The notes below the pieces were generated by a model. It was not told the origin of the DNA and made no database searches. It saw only the letters and a list, made by a program, of their open reading frames with translations. Position numbers and translations under genes: made by a program. A stretch of DNA of 64,000 bases, taken from assembly GCF_905220565.1 (NCBI RefSeq), contig NC_059412.1, positions 13,302,125-13,366,124 on the forward strand. The letters run 5' to 3'. Source of the DNA: Melitaea cinxia. Taxonomy: Eukaryota > Arthropoda > Insecta > Lepidoptera > Nymphalidae. Position 1 is the stretch's first letter; each line of letters begins with the position of its first letter. Positions 1 to 11,579 of the stretch are shown piece by piece.

Positions 1-492
1 CGAGTTCGACTCGCACTTGGCCGGTTTTTCTCTAATGTTATTGAAAAAGGAAAATTGTCGAGAAAAATTAAACACAAGTAAAATTGATATTACCAATATT
101 GTATTTATTAAATTTGCAAATTAAACAGAATAGACACGCATTTTTTATCAATCTTTGAAAATTATTATTTAAAAAAATACACTGCTATTTTTGCTTAAGA
201 TAAAATAAATAGCTTTGATACTTCAAAAAATACTTTAATAGTAAGAAACTTCAACTGTATTTAAAGTCTTAATAAGTCTCGTAACATAATTTAAATAGTT
301 TGTAACAACGACAAACATACCTCTTACTTAAAACGCATATTTAACTTACATTCAGGTCAGAGCTTCTTAAACTTGTGTCGCATTATCCCCGAGTAGCTCT
401 GAAAATGACGTGTAACCTCCAAAAGAAATAATAAAGCCAATGACATAATAAGTGAATAAAATATGAGAGTAAAAAAGAATATTTTTAAATTT
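1..492. other. Spacer, no gene seen
   Basis: The first 24 bases are GC-richer and begin with a short inverted repeat (cgagt-tcg-actcg), which looks like the edge of a repeat extending out of the window to the left. The remainder is A+T-rich with frequent stops in all frames. Confidence 0.4.
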
Positions 493-630
493 CACGGTCA
501 CCAACCCGCCTGCCCAGCGTGGTGACTATGGGCAATACCCATAAGTTCACGCCATTTTTGGCATGAACTTGTGGAGGCCTATTTACAACAGTGGACTGCG
601 ATAGGCTGAAGTGATGATGATGAAGTGATG
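493..630 (+). mobile_element. SINE-C, 3' part
   Basis: This copy runs from 'ggtcaccaacccgcctgccc' to the family 3' end 'ggctgaagtgatgatg'. It matches at least ten other copies in the window and lacks the 5' half. Its short ATG-rich tail abuts the AAAT-rich tail of the oppositely oriented SINE-B that follows. Confidence 0.85.
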
Positions 631-871
631 AAATAAATAAATAAATATCATATAACATACACCCACGGTCGTCTGTTCCTATGGTAAGCAACTTAATGCT
701 TGTGTTACAGTTAACAGCCGACTGTTATAACTATATTTTTTTTGATAAACATACATAGAAATAATACATATATAAATACAAATATTATATTACACCCAGA
801 CTCAGGCGGGAATCGAACCCGCAACCCGCAGAACAGAAAGCAGGGTCATTACAAACTGCGCCAACGGGCTA
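631..871 (-). mobile_element. SINE-B, full length
   Basis: On the minus strand a tRNA-like head carries a box A-like 'tggcgcagttt' and a perfect box B 'ggttcgattcc' (complement at 809-819). A body with 'cggctgtta' and 'cacaagcattaag' follows, and the element ends in a (TTTA)n tail. These are the marks of a tRNA-derived SINE transcribed by RNA polymerase III. It is one of the cleanest copies here. Confidence 0.88.
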
Positions 872-1205
872 CTCGCAGTCTAGTAGCAAATGTCGCAGTA
901 ATTTTTCGTAAGGCTTCGTCTATTAGTTAAATAATGTTTTAAGCAACTTTTTGACCTATTTGGTGATTTTTGGTTAGGTTATAAATAATAAAAAAAAAAA
1001 AAAAAAATCACGTGTATTTTTTTGTGTAAAGTAAATTGAAATGTTCAGACTATTGCGTTAAGGTTAGAGGATGTTTGTTGATTGTTTTTTTTTTGGTTTC
1101 AAAATGTAAATAAAATTTGTACAACGAAAAATAAATATACGTAATATCTCAATATACCCCCCCCCCTCTATTATGTGATGATATTTTGTAAATACAGGGA
1201 AGTAA
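872..1205. other. Low-complexity spacer
   Basis: This stretch contains an 18-base A run (990-1007), a T run near 1087 and a 10-base C run (1157-1166). No coding signal is seen. Confidence 0.5.
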
Positions 1206-1541
1206 ATAAAGGGACCTGAACAAAACAATAAACGTGGTAAGCACCCGAACGAATATAAATTTAAATGGAAATATGATAATGGAAATGGAATTTTAGATAC
1301 TCCTAACATATTGTCTAGTTTAAATTTTGTCATCCCCAAATTACCGCAACGACATATAAAACCTCCTTTTAAAATTAAAGGTGCAAAGTCAAATTTAGGC
1401 CAGTTTTCCCCGCTTAACCGAACTCTAAGGAGTTATAACAAGATCCACAATTTAAAAGTCTCTGATAGTAATGCTATAGACATTTTCTCGAACTACCCTA
1501 AACTGTTTAATAAGTTAGCGACTGAGCTTATTGGTGTCTAA
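1206..1541 (+). pseudogene. C-terminal remnant of a non-LTR retrotransposon ORF
   Basis: The frame is open from a stop at 1203 to the stop ending at 1541, about 111 codons. The peptide contains 'HPNEYKFKWKYDNGNG', then 'FVIPKLPQRHIKPPF', then 'FSPLNRTLRSYN' and 'IDIFSNYPKLF'. The order 'SPLNR..YN....DIF....F' is typical of the C-terminal tail downstream of the reverse transcriptase in jockey/CR1-group elements. No RT core remains, so this is a 5'-truncated copy. Only the clade level can be inferred; the exact family is unknown. Confidence 0.6.
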
Positions 1542-2180
1542 GGTATAAGAAATTAAAACTTTTTCTCTTTTTTTTTTTGTATTATTCCTAATATTATATT
1601 ATATTATTATTTTTATTGTGATTCTCATTATAAAATTAAATTAAATTTTAAATTTTATTTTCATAACTTTAACTTATCATGTATAGTATTGTATCAATTT
1701 TGGCTCTTATTGTATTAATTTTGTATTGATGAATTGATAAATTAAATTTGGTTCTATTTTATTCATAATTTTTATTGTAATATCAATTTCTTTGTTTTCA
1801 TTGTATCAAATCAAATTATATTGTATTAATTTAAATCCTAATTTTTTTTTATGGCACTGATTTTAATGTTGAATTTATTCATAATTTTATAATTGATTGT
1901 TTTATTATTAATCTTTAGTATTAATTTAAATTCTAGCGTATGATTATTAATTTTGTTAATTAATTTAAATTGGATTATTTAATTCTTAAATTTATTGTAA
2001 TAATTTAATTTTCATTGATTTAATTCGATATGTTTTTGTAATGAAAAACTCTCATGTAAGCTGTATGTGCCTATAATTGAGGTATCACTCAATTGTTTGT
2101 ACCCTGTGCTGATGATTATAGTGAATTTATTAGTGTCTACCTTGTTGGCGCATTATAATAAATAAATAAATAAATAAATA
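1206..2180 (+). mobile_element. 5'-truncated non-LTR retrotransposon (coding end, 3' UTR, AAAT tail)
   Basis: After the coding remnant comes a very A+T-rich 3' UTR of about 600 bases that closes with 'ggcgcattataataaataaa' and a (AAAT)n tail at 2157-2179. A short microsatellite tail instead of poly-A fits CR1/jockey-like elements. The 5' boundary is uncertain. Confidence 0.6.
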
Positions 2181-2637
2181 TGATATTGATTCCCCTCTCC
2201 CCCAGCTAACTAAAACCGTGATATTTAAAATGTAATTATATTAGTAAGAGTAAATTTCAGTTACGTGTAAGATCTGACATACGCACACATTTTGATTTAT
2301 ATATATTTCTAATGATTACAATTCTCATAACATAAATAGGCTTTTGTTTCGTGAAGATTGTTTTTGAAATTGGATCATATTACCGTCTACGCGGAAATGG
2401 ATGTTTTCGAGTGTTAGATGTATCGTTTTAGTATGTTTTAGTCCTGTTATATTGTTTTAGTAAACGTTATTTGGTCCAATTTAACGCGTAAATGCAATAC
2501 ACGACCTTTACATTGTCTATAATACATTTATATCTATATAAAAGCTATATTGATTGCTTAAAAAAGTCTATAGATATTTTCTGTAAAATTGTATGTGATC
2601 CTTTGCTGTTTTCCTGGAGTTTATTTTCTCCACTCAC
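2181..2637. other. Spacer
   Basis: A+T-rich sequence. A 69-codon open frame at 2492-2701 runs into the MITE-E copy and is not considered a gene. Confidence 0.4.
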
Positions 2638-2640
2638 TGT

Positions 2641-3120
2641 AAAAAAGGAGGAGGTTCTATATGCGACTGTATTTTTATGTATATTACGCCAAAAATTTTG
2701 ACGTGACAGCGTCTAATAAATCGATGAAAGCCGGCTGCATGCACGAAAAAGTATGACTCATTGTCCCGTTACGCTCATTATACGCTTGCGCCGCATCTAT
2801 CTCTCTTCCACTCAATTGGCCTATGCGTCCGAGGAGATGTTTTGTTATGACGTTGTCACGTTAAACTATCACCCGTAAACCAACTTTACAGACAACCAAT
2901 TTTTTTTCTGTGTATACCCATTTCGATTATTTTTTTCTTTAATCAAAAGATGATGTTTATCATGTGGTCCCATTAAAATTTATTCGAGATCTGACTGGTA
3001 CTTTTGAATTATCTCTAATAATACGCGTTTACTTGACTTCTTTTTTCGTCTACCTATGTTGTATTAACTGAGAATGTCATTACAGTGTTTTTTTTTTTTT
3101 TCGTTTGCGAGCAAACACAA
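2641..3120 (-). mobile_element. MITE-E copy, split by MITE-F
   Basis: It begins with 'aaaaaaggaggaggttct' and resumes after an insertion with 'catgtggtcccatt' and 'ttacttgact', ending at 'cgtttgcgagcaaacaca' (3101-3118). The order matches the intact copies at 24606-25149 and 40826-41092. About 230 bp of foreign sequence (2698-2915) interrupts it. Confidence 0.7.
2698..2915. mobile_element. MITE-F, terminal-inverted-repeat element
   Basis: Inverted repeats of 13 bp with one mismatch (2701-2713 and 2849-2861) bound a GC-richer core. They are followed by a short hairpin-like motif around 'gtaaaccaactttacagac'. The same arrangement recurs at 44998-45312. It has no coding capacity. Confidence 0.65.
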
Positions 3121-3380
3121 GTAAGGTAGGGTACAGCAGGAATTTCCTGCTCAAAATATGGAGCAACCCGACTGGGCCTCGACCTTACAGAAGATCATAG
3201 CTAAAGAATACTGTTTTCAAACACTATTGTGTTCCTGTTGGTGAGTAAGGTACCAGGAAACAGGTCGGCAACGCGCTTGCGATGCTTTTGGTGTTGCAGG
3301 CGTCTATAAGCTACAGTAATCTCTTACCATCAGGTGAGCCGTACGCTTGTTTGCCGACCGAGTTATATAAAAAAAAAAAC
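3121..3380 (+). mobile_element. RepD, full length with poly-A
   Basis: Runs from 'ggtagggtacagcagg' to 'gccgtacgcttgtttgccga', then 'gttatat' and an A run. The poly-A end suggests a retroposon, yet no clear RNA polymerase III box A/B pair is visible. It begins at the last base of the preceding MITE-E. Confidence 0.8.
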
Positions 3381-3489
3381 AATTACGTAGTTAATTATAA
3401 TAACTATAAACTTTAAAGTAATGTATAAATACAAAACCTTCTTTAATAAACAGATTAAGTAAATGAGAAAACATTTTTCCAATAATACG

Positions 3490-3789
3490 GGAAACCTGAG
3501 ACTTAAGCTTATACGCTTTCTTATTAAATTCTTCTTTTTAATTCTTAAGGATAGTTTTTTCTAACTTCATATATTAATATACTGCAAGGTTAACGCCGAT
3601 GCCTTATCCCGTATTGAAATTAATAACAAAGATACCAGTTCTATTAATCTCAATCCTTCTGAGAGACCGCCATCACTAAGTGGATCTAGTACAGCAACAG
3701 CCCACACTAGTTACGAAAACCCAATACTCGAGAAAAATATTGCTACTTTTACTGTTACCTCTTACATAAAATATATACGCACCACTTAG
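3490..3789 (+). pseudogene. Ty3/gypsy-type retrotransposon remnant (end of RNase H)
   Basis: One frame reads 'LRLKL' near 3496, then a stop at 3562-3564, then 'KVNADALSRIE' at 3586-3618, staying open to the stop at 3787-3789. 'G/K-x-N-x-ADALSR' is the signature at the end of RNase H and start of the connection region in Ty3/gypsy polyproteins, usually about 20 residues after 'RLKL'. The spacing is enlarged here and a stop intervenes, so the copy is dead. No LTRs or other domains were recognised nearby. Confidence 0.6.
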
Positions 3790-4072
3790 ATTGATTCGTT
3801 AATTCGCTCACCCACCTACGTTGCAAAATATATGATATTTCATATTAATTAAATAATCGAAAAAAATGTCAAAAAAATAATTGGGAAACAACAAACTAAA
3901 CTCCAGGATATTCAAGACAATAAGAATAAAAGAAAAAACAAAAGTTGTCACAATACAGCATGCAACGTTGCTAAATAAAGTTTAGGGTAAAGACAGTTAG
4001 AGGTAGTCAATCAAATGTGTACTAAAATTACTCATCAAGTAATTTATTTCAAATTACTATTCATGGATAGAC
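3790..4072. other. Spacer
   Basis: A+T-rich with several A runs; nothing recognised between the gypsy remnant and the LINE fragment. Confidence 0.4.
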
Positions 4073-4190
4073 AATCTACGTAAGATTGCTGGTGGCGGCT
4101 GGATGAGGATTGCGGAAAACCGAGATGTTTGGCGCGAACTTGGGGAGGCGCATGCCCAGCAGTGGACTGCGATAGGCTGAAGTGATGAAG
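4073..4190 (+). pseudogene. RTE-like LINE, 3' end of ORF
   Basis: The frame reads 'NLRKIAGGGWMRIAENRDVW', then 'RELGEAHAQQWTAIG' and a stop at 4178-4180. This is the C-terminal end common to insect RTE-like endonuclease/reverse transcriptase polyproteins. Right after the stop comes the short 'aagtgatgaagatgag' tail. The piece is severely 5' truncated but in frame. Confidence 0.8.
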
Positions 4191-4618
4191 ATGAGATTTG
4201 GGGTGGTATGAATGAAAATTAAACCATAATTTAATATTTGATCTACTCCCAAATTATCGCACATTTGAAACAACGTAGCCAAATTTAAAAAGTTCTCATG
4301 AAGTCTTTGACTGGTTCTAATAAGTCTATGCCAGGCCATAGTATCTATTGTTGTATACAGTATATAACGAAGAAAATTCTCCGAAATGGACTTGTGTGAA
4401 GAGATTTTTAACAAATAAGAATCTTGTAATATCTTCGCGTTGATATAATTTTCACTTGATTTAAGTAAATAGTTTTTTGACGTCAGATCGTATCATGGGC
4501 TGATATGTACTCATAGATAGATTCATATTTCACGTTTAATTACGATGGTAAAAATGCTTGTAATAGTTTCGATTACATAATTACAATTTAGGAATAGGAA
4601 ATAAATATACGCTCGCAA
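4191..4618. other. Spacer
   Basis: No family member and no coding pattern. A minus-strand open frame at 4076-4414 is an antisense read of the LINE tail plus flank. Confidence 0.4.
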
Positions 4619-4664
4619 TTAAGCTCCGACCCTTCTCTTAGATGGAGAAAGGGGCCCAGCAGTG
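4619..4664 (+). mobile_element. SINE-A 3' scrap
   Basis: Matches the tail 'agctctgatcc ... ggagaaag ... cagcagtgggatatta' with small deletions. Confidence 0.65.
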
Positions 4665-4733
4665 GGATATTATTGAGTGAAATGTGACTGTGATCGAATT
4701 TAAAATTTAAAGTATTCAATAGATGTGTAATGT

Positions 4734-4972
4734 AATAAATAAATAAATATCTTATAACATACACACACGGTCATCTGTCCCTATAATAAGCAACTTTATG
4801 CTTGTGTTACAGGTAACATCCGACTGTTATAACTATTTTTTTAATATACATAGTTATAATACATATGTATATAAATATAAATATACAAATCTTACACCCA
4901 GACTCAGGCGGAAATAGAATTCGCAACCCGCGGAACAGAAAGCAGGGCCACTACAAACTGCGCCAACGGGCT
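4734..4972 (-). mobile_element. SINE-B, full length
   Basis: Same organisation as the copy at 631-871: AAAT tail on the left, tRNA-like head ending 'cgccaacgggcta' on the right. The box B complement is mutated ('aatagaattcgcaa'). Confidence 0.85.
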
Positions 4973-5694
4973 AGACAAAATAAAATAATAACATAAAAAT
5001 TGAATATAATTAACAATAAGCGTACTTTTTCGAGTTTTTTAAAATATCTTCTCCAAAGTCTCTTTTAGTTGCACGTACCTGCAACACAATAGGCAGTGAA
5101 AAACACGTAGAGTGCGTTTCTAAAACCATTCTAACATTTTTTTCATTTTGAATGTGTCTGGAAAGGGTCTGAAGAGGTCTCGAGGGATGCATACCTTGGC
5201 TGAGTGGTAGAGATTAATGTTTTAGCGAATATAAACTTAAACACTTGATAGTAAAGTCTATTTTGACTTTGGGATGGGTACCTTTAATTCAATATTGAAT
5301 AATGTATGTCTACGAAACGAATAGAAAGAGTCAAATTAACAAGTATACGTTCAATGAGATCAAATATAATTATTAAGGAAATGAACGCGAAAATAGTATA
5401 CGTTTTAATCCATTTGCTACATAATCATGTTACGGGGTTTTTGTACGTACGTAAAAGTAAACGAGGAACACACAGTCAACAATTTGTAGTCTTTGTTTCA
5501 ATCTACGTGTTGTGATTTTTGTTAATATAAGTTACCAATTACCATTACAGAATACCGATACCTAAATATCGTTAATTTTATACGATACCTTTTTTATTAA
5601 TGTGCAATTATCAATTATTATTTATTATAATGAAAGGACACATTGGTAATATAACACTAATCTTACGAAATATCTAAATTATTACATATTATTT
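4973..5694. other. Spacer
   Basis: A+T-rich with short open frames on both strands (for example 5306-5515) that show no domain or motif. Confidence 0.4.
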
Positions 5695-5850
5695 ATTTTT
5701 GAATGTCATATCAAAAATTGACCGCTCCAGCGGGATTCGAACCTATCAAGCTATGGAACGATGTACCCGCTAGAGCGAAATTTTTGATATGATGATTTTT
5801 ATTTTCGGTTTAAGCGAACCGTTTTTGATATGATATTCAAAAATGTTTAG
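5695..5850 (-). mobile_element. Element T, copy 1 (TIRs around a truncated tRNA-like core)
   Basis: The 13-mer tcatatcaaaaat (5706-5718) and its exact complement (5780-5792) flank a core. A further inverted copy stands at 5821-5834. On the minus strand the core reads as an acceptor-stem pair (5754-5760 with 5723-5729, one G-U) enclosing a perfect box B 'ggttcgaatcc'. Compared with the copy at 42328-42470, about 34 nt from the D loop to the variable region are missing. Confidence 0.7.
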
Positions 5851-6804
5851 AATTCCTAATGTGTAGGTAACACAAAAAAAAAATAATAAAATCGTACATA
5901 TTATTTATTGTTTATTAATAATCTTAATAGTATTAATTTATTTAATTATCATCGTAAACATAGGCTATATTGTTTTTATTATAAATTTAAAATCTCTAAC
6001 AAAATAATAATATCATAAAATATACAACCTTTCGAATCATCACGCAAAAAAAATATCTGTGTTTAATACGCTAAGCAAAAACTTTTGTATCCCCTTTTAC
6101 CAAAATTGCGCGAACATAGGATTATGAAATTTCGCACACTTATATATTTTTAAAATATGCATAAAAAATATATTAAATTAATAATAAAAAAAAAAACATT
6201 ACACGCTATCGTATTATATGTATATATTGTTTATTATTATAGAAGTATAGTCTTGACAACAGATCCTTAATAATGTTCTATAATTAATATTCAAACTTAT
6301 AATTTAAATTAATTATGGTCAAATTACGAACATTAGGCGACGATATTTTGTATAATTTCTTTTTTAATTAATTTATTATTTTAGCTTTTTAAAATGTCAA
6401 TTATTACCTCTTATTTTATAGCATACAGAATTACAGAACCAAAACAGAGATTTTACAATAATTATTAGTATTCTTTCCAAATCAATATAAGTAATGTTTA
6501 CATAGTTTATTAAAAAACAATATATTTAAAAAAAAATCTTACAACTGCTCAGCTGTAAGACATCGTATTACATTTCTTCAGCTCGAGTTTAAATTCCAAC
6601 TTTTCCAGATGATAAGCAAGATAGTTGAACGTAGAAAATTCCTATTCATTGTATAAAACTTCCAGAGGGAGCGTAAAAGAACAAACGACGAAATGAAAAG
6701 TAAATATGAAATTCCTTGTAACAAATCTTTTAAATTACCCATAAAACCAAAAAAAGGTGTGCTGTTCGTGTAATAGTCGATTTAGCCATTTTATACTTGT
6801 ACGG
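5851..6804. other. Extremely A+T-rich spacer
   Basis: Long runs of A, T and TA steps; no repeat family and no coding signal. Confidence 0.45.
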
Positions 6805-6852
6805 TTCAGCCTGTAATATCCCACTGCTGGGCATAGGCTTATTTCCCAATTT
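6805..6852 (-). mobile_element. SINE-A 3' scrap
   Basis: 'ttcagcctgtaatatcccac' is the complement of the SINE-A 3' end; only about 48 bp survive. Confidence 0.75.
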
Positions 6853-6935
6853 AGAAGAAACTATATAGGTATTATTATTAGAATAAGGTATAAGGTATAT
6901 AATATTATTATACTTGTAAAATAAATTTATACTAA

Positions 6936-7232
6936 TATTATAAAGCTGAAGAGTTTGTTTGAACGCGCTAATCTCAGCAACTACTGGTCCGATTTGAAAA
7001 ATTCTTTCGATATTAGATAGCCTATCGTATTTATCGAGGAAGGCTATAAGCTATATATCATAACGCGAAGACCAATAGGAGCAGAGAACTAATGAAGAAT
7101 GTTTCAAAATCTTTTTTTTTCCTTTTGAGAGCTTCCGCTGCGTACCCTGCGTAAACAGTAAAAGTTTTTCTAAAATAATGTATGACAGAATTGTTCTTAT
7201 TCCACGCGGACGAATTCACAGGTCTGGTTAAA
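6936..7232 (+). mobile_element. Rep-J/H, short Helitron-like or degenerate repeat
   Basis: Contains 'ataaagctgaagagtttgtt', 'cgcgctaatctcagcaacta' and 'gaggaaggctata', repeated at 26.8, 34.0, 46.7 and 50.8 kb. The end 'ccacgcggacgaattcac' matches the Rep-H terminus. No ORF. Confidence 0.5.
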
Positions 7233-7461
7233 TAATAAATGCAATAAAATGCCTCACAGTCCACGGCTCTTATACTAGACTGTGGCCCGGAACAATATTT
7301 AATTTACATATACGTACGTTTTGATGTTGGCACAAATAAACATTTAATAGCGAAAACTGGATATGCAACAATTTTCCTTTACTAGTATTTGGCATACCAT
7401 TTGCCATGATGGTCAGCGATTACCGTAGCCAACCACCGTGGAATTCTTTTTGTTTTTGTAC

Positions 7462-7947
<486 letters not shown>

Positions 7948-8876
7948 TATGTAGTTCCATTAAAGTTTGAGCGAGATCAGGCAAGCAATTTTTACGATAT
8001 GGAGTCCATGTACATCGATGTTATTTTTTCAACAAACGCAAGTATTACCGCTAAGTATAGGACTAGCTTTATATTTAAAAAAAAAACAAACTCATCATAT
8101 AACAATAAACAATAACAATTGATTTTCATCTCAATATGAATGTGTGCTAAATTAATTTGAATACTATTTTAATATCAACGGTTAAACAAACTTTTGTGTA
8201 CTATTCAAATGTAATTATCAACATGTTAATAAGCTAAATAGATAATCGTTTATTGAAAATAATTTTATGCTTCCTAAACTGTTTGAATGCAATAACAATT
8301 ATATACCTAAATTTTGTGTGCAAATTGGCGTTAGTATATAGTTAGGCGTAGTATATGGTTTTGTTAGGAAATAAGTTAACCATATTTTTTATTTTTTATG
8401 TATTTGTGATAATTTTAAAAGTTAAATAATTAATAAATAATTTAAAAATGACGAAATAATAATAATAATAAAATAATAAGTTAATGTTTGTTTATTTATT
8501 TATATAAAAATGATTCTGAAATGTAATAGTTAAAGATTTTAAAACTCTCACATAAGCCTTGAAGAAAATGTCTAAGATAAATACTGGAGTATCCCAAGTT
8601 AATTAGAGTAGTAAGGATTAGTACCTTCAGTTATCTACTTAACAGATAAAAAATATATTTCAATCAAAACATAAAAAACAGTAGCAAGTAGATGATTGAA
8701 AGTCAACTTTGTTTTTGATCTTAGACTAAAAGAATTTCTCGTCAAAGTACTAAATATCATTTATATATGACACTATCAGACAATATAGAAAGCATATACA
8801 CAAGATCATAGTCTCAAGAGTAACATTTTTAAGGCCTATACAAATATAGTTTCTTTTTTTTTTTTCGTTTCGGTAC
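7948..8876. other. Spacer
   Basis: A+T-rich; a short (AAT)n near 8456-8478; nothing else recognised. Confidence 0.4.
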
Positions 8877-9160
8877 GATTCAGGCAGTAACATCCCACTG
8901 CTGGGCATAGGTCTCTTCCTCCATGTAGGAGAAGGCTTGGATCTCAATCCACTCCTCCATTGCGGGTCGGTAGATATATACCTTCCATGAGTAATGATCA
9001 CTATCAGGTATTTATGATAACAACCGGGACAGACAGCCTAACGTGCAAACCGAAAAAAAAAAATATTTGTAAAAATACAAATATTCATTCCGAGCAAGAA
9101 TCGAACCCACAAACCGTCCGTGCTTTAAGCGCCTACATGCACCACTAAACCAGAGCGGTT
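8877..9160 (-). mobile_element. SINE-A, second head type
   Basis: From the 3' end 'gattcaggcagtaacatccc' to a tRNA-like head. On the minus strand the head reads 'ctctggtttagtggtgcatg' and has box B 'ggttcgattct'. An A run lies in the middle. Head sequence differs from the 55430-55772 copy although body and tail agree. Confidence 0.8.
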
Positions 9161-9564
9161 ATTAAGTTATGCAAGTGTTGTCATGAGTAGAAATTTTGTA
9201 TGGCAGAAATTTGCAATGACTACAGTCTCAACCTATCACTACATTTATTTTAATATTTCGCGTTTTATGCTTTCTTAGGTAAAAGTATAAGGAATATATA
9301 TTCAAGAAAAAAAAAGGTTATTTACATATGCATAGATCCTTATCTGTACACTAAAGTAAACCCAAAAGTGTTCCTTGAATGACCCTTTAATCCCAGGATG
9401 TGAATAAATTTCCCATTGAGGCTCTGGAATCAGAGCCCTTACAGAAACTAGTTGATTTATTTAAAGCCCTCGAAACCCTTCTATTTTGATCTGGGCGTTG
9501 AGAGCGACTGTATTAAATAAAAGGGCTACGACTTATATATGAAGTATGATTACGAATACAATAT
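9161..9564. other. Spacer with small hairpin
   Basis: Contains a perfect 7-bp stem ggctctg/cagagcc with a 4-nt loop at 9420-9437; otherwise unremarkable. Confidence 0.4.
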
Positions 9565-9740
9565 TGTATTCTAATGTTTACGCAAATTTCACTCATTATA
9601 ACAAAACAACTTTTTCGGATTATATCGCGGTTTGTTGGATTTTTTACATGTCCGACGTTTCGGATACTTTACAGCAACCAGGAGGACGACCATGTCATGG
9701 GAGATCTATGGCATGGCATGGCATCTAAATACAAGTATCC
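9565..9740 (+). repeat. Rep-L copy
   Basis: 'ctaatgtttacgcaaatttc' and 'tcggatactttacagcaacc' recur at 40025-40245 and, in part, at 15010-15100. Class unknown; no ORF. Confidence 0.55.
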
Positions 9741-10029
9741 AATCCGAGCGGGTTTTTATAATGTAAAAATAGTTAAGGTATAGATTTGCTACGTTTGTAA
9801 ACGGGTCAAGTACGAGTGAATGATACAATAAGCACTGTTTAACTTCAATACTAAATACAGTTCGACTGTTCGTTCAATAATAGCTTTGCCATTATTACTA
9901 TTTTTATTTTTATTCTGTAGCTCATTTTGATTAAGCTGGCTTTCTAATGCACCTATTTATATATATTTTGTATTTTTTACCTACTTTAAAAAAGAAAGAT
10001 GTTCGCTGATTACTTCGTTGTTTATGAAC

Positions 10030-10276
10030 TGATTTTGCTGATTTTGTTTTTGTCATAAAGGGGAATCAAGGGTGGTAACATGATAAGGAAATCAGGATCT
10101 GATGATGACATCGATGTAATTGAAGTCGATTTTTTTCGTTTGCTAGAAAACACAATTATACTATAAGTAGAATAAAGTTTTAGCGTCCGTTTTACCAATA
10201 GAGTTTATCTCTCAAATAAGTTACAGATAGACTTTGGCATAGAAGGACATGGCATCATCTATATAGCCACTAGGAC
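10030..10276 (-). mobile_element. MITE-E with extra 5' module
   Basis: Carries 'gatgtaattgaagtcgattt' and 'cgtttgctagaaaacacaat', followed by a module 'actataagtagaataaag...cactaggaccgatct'. That module recurs inverted at 11905-12040. Confidence 0.7.
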
Positions 10277-10430
10277 CGATCTCCACAATTAGAAAATTAC
10301 AATTTTAAGATTAAGATTTAAAATAGTATGTATATTTCAAATATTCGATGTTTAAAAAATAATAATACCTACATACATATGTATATTAAAGGCTATTAGT
10401 ACATAGATAAGAATTGTTTTTACACAATTA

Positions 10431-10612
10431 GGGTGGTAAACGAGCGTACGGCTCACCTGATGGTAAGCGATTACCGAAGCTTATAGACACCTGCAGCACC
10501 AGAAGCATTGCAAACGCGTTGCCGACCCTACCTCCAATCACCCCAGGAGCTCTGGTCACCTTACTAACCACAGAAACACAATACTGCCTGAAAGTGCAGT
10601 ATTATTTAACTG
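10431..10612 (-). mobile_element. RepD, partial
   Basis: Starts near the family 3' end ('gcgtacggctcacctgatgg' on the plus strand) and stops after 'gcagtattatttaactgt'; the family 5' quarter is missing. Confidence 0.8.
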
Positions 10613-10686
10613 TTATATTTCATTAAGTTCGAAGTAAAAAAAATCCGATTTCATATTACATCAACAAGTATACAATACACATTGTT

Positions 10687-10893
10687 ACCATCTAACTGCT
10701 GGCTTTGAAATATACAGGCCGAAGACGGGCAGCAGCGTTTTCAGTGCGACAAAGCCAGCCCTGCGGTCACCAACCCGCCTGCCCAGCGTGGTGACTATGG
10801 GCAAAAAATATGAGTTCACGCTATTTTTGGCGCGAACTTGTGGAGGCCTACGTCCAGCAGTGGACTACAATAGGCTGAAGTGAAATGAAGTGA
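10687..10893 (+). mobile_element. SINE-C, 5' truncated
   Basis: Runs from 'accatctaactgctggcttt' through 'gaagacgggcagcagcg' to 'ggctgaagtgaaatgaagtg'. Confidence 0.88.
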
Positions 10894-10969
10894 CACATTA
10901 TTAGCCATATATCAAAAATTATCCATCGGACACCAGCTTTAGATTAAGCTTAAGATTATTTAAGATTTA

Positions 10970-11256
10970 ACTGAGGTAGGGCACAGCAGGAATTTCCTGT
11001 TCAAAATATGGACCAGCCCGACTGGGGTAGTACCTCGACCTTACAGAAGATCACAGCAAAATAATACTGTTTTCAAGCAGTATTGTGTTCCTGTTGGTGA
11101 GAAAGGGGACCAGAGCTCCTGGGGGGATTGGGGATTGGGTCGGCAACGCGCTTGCGATGCTTCTGGTGTTGCAGGTGTCTATAAGCTACGGTAATCGCTT
11201 ACCATCAGGTGAGCCGTACGCTTGTTTGCCGACCTAGTGACATAAAAAAAAAAAAT
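10970..11256 (+). mobile_element. RepD, full length with poly-A
   Basis: Complete from 'actgaggtagggcacagcag' to 'cgacctagtgacat' and A12. It includes the inner 'ggggattggggattgggtcg' segment. Confidence 0.85.
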
Positions 11257-11261
11257 CTGAT

Positions 11262-11350
11262 CATTAAAAATCGTTACACCCGGTAAAAATTATGAAGTGA
11301 CAAATAAAAAATACAGTCAAATTGAAAACCTTTCTTTTTATGAAGCTTGA
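11262..11350 (+). mobile_element. MITE-E 3' fragment
   Basis: 'aaaaatacagtcaaattgaa' and 'tttttatgaagcttg' match the MITE-E right end. It lies directly after the RepD poly-A. Confidence 0.5.
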
Positions 11351-11579
11351 AAGTATAGATTAACGTCATAATTCACGGCCGGTTAACTTAAGCAACTTAA
11401 GAGGTCCTTTGTTAAATACCCAGATTATAATTATTATACCCAGAAGCTTAGTTATGTAAGGGATATTCTATTAAACATTAAACTAGCAACCTTGTCCCTT
11501 TCTCGTCATAATAATGATAAAAGCAAAACATACCGGTACTGTTATAATTAAGATTTTACTTTGATTTCATTATAAAATA

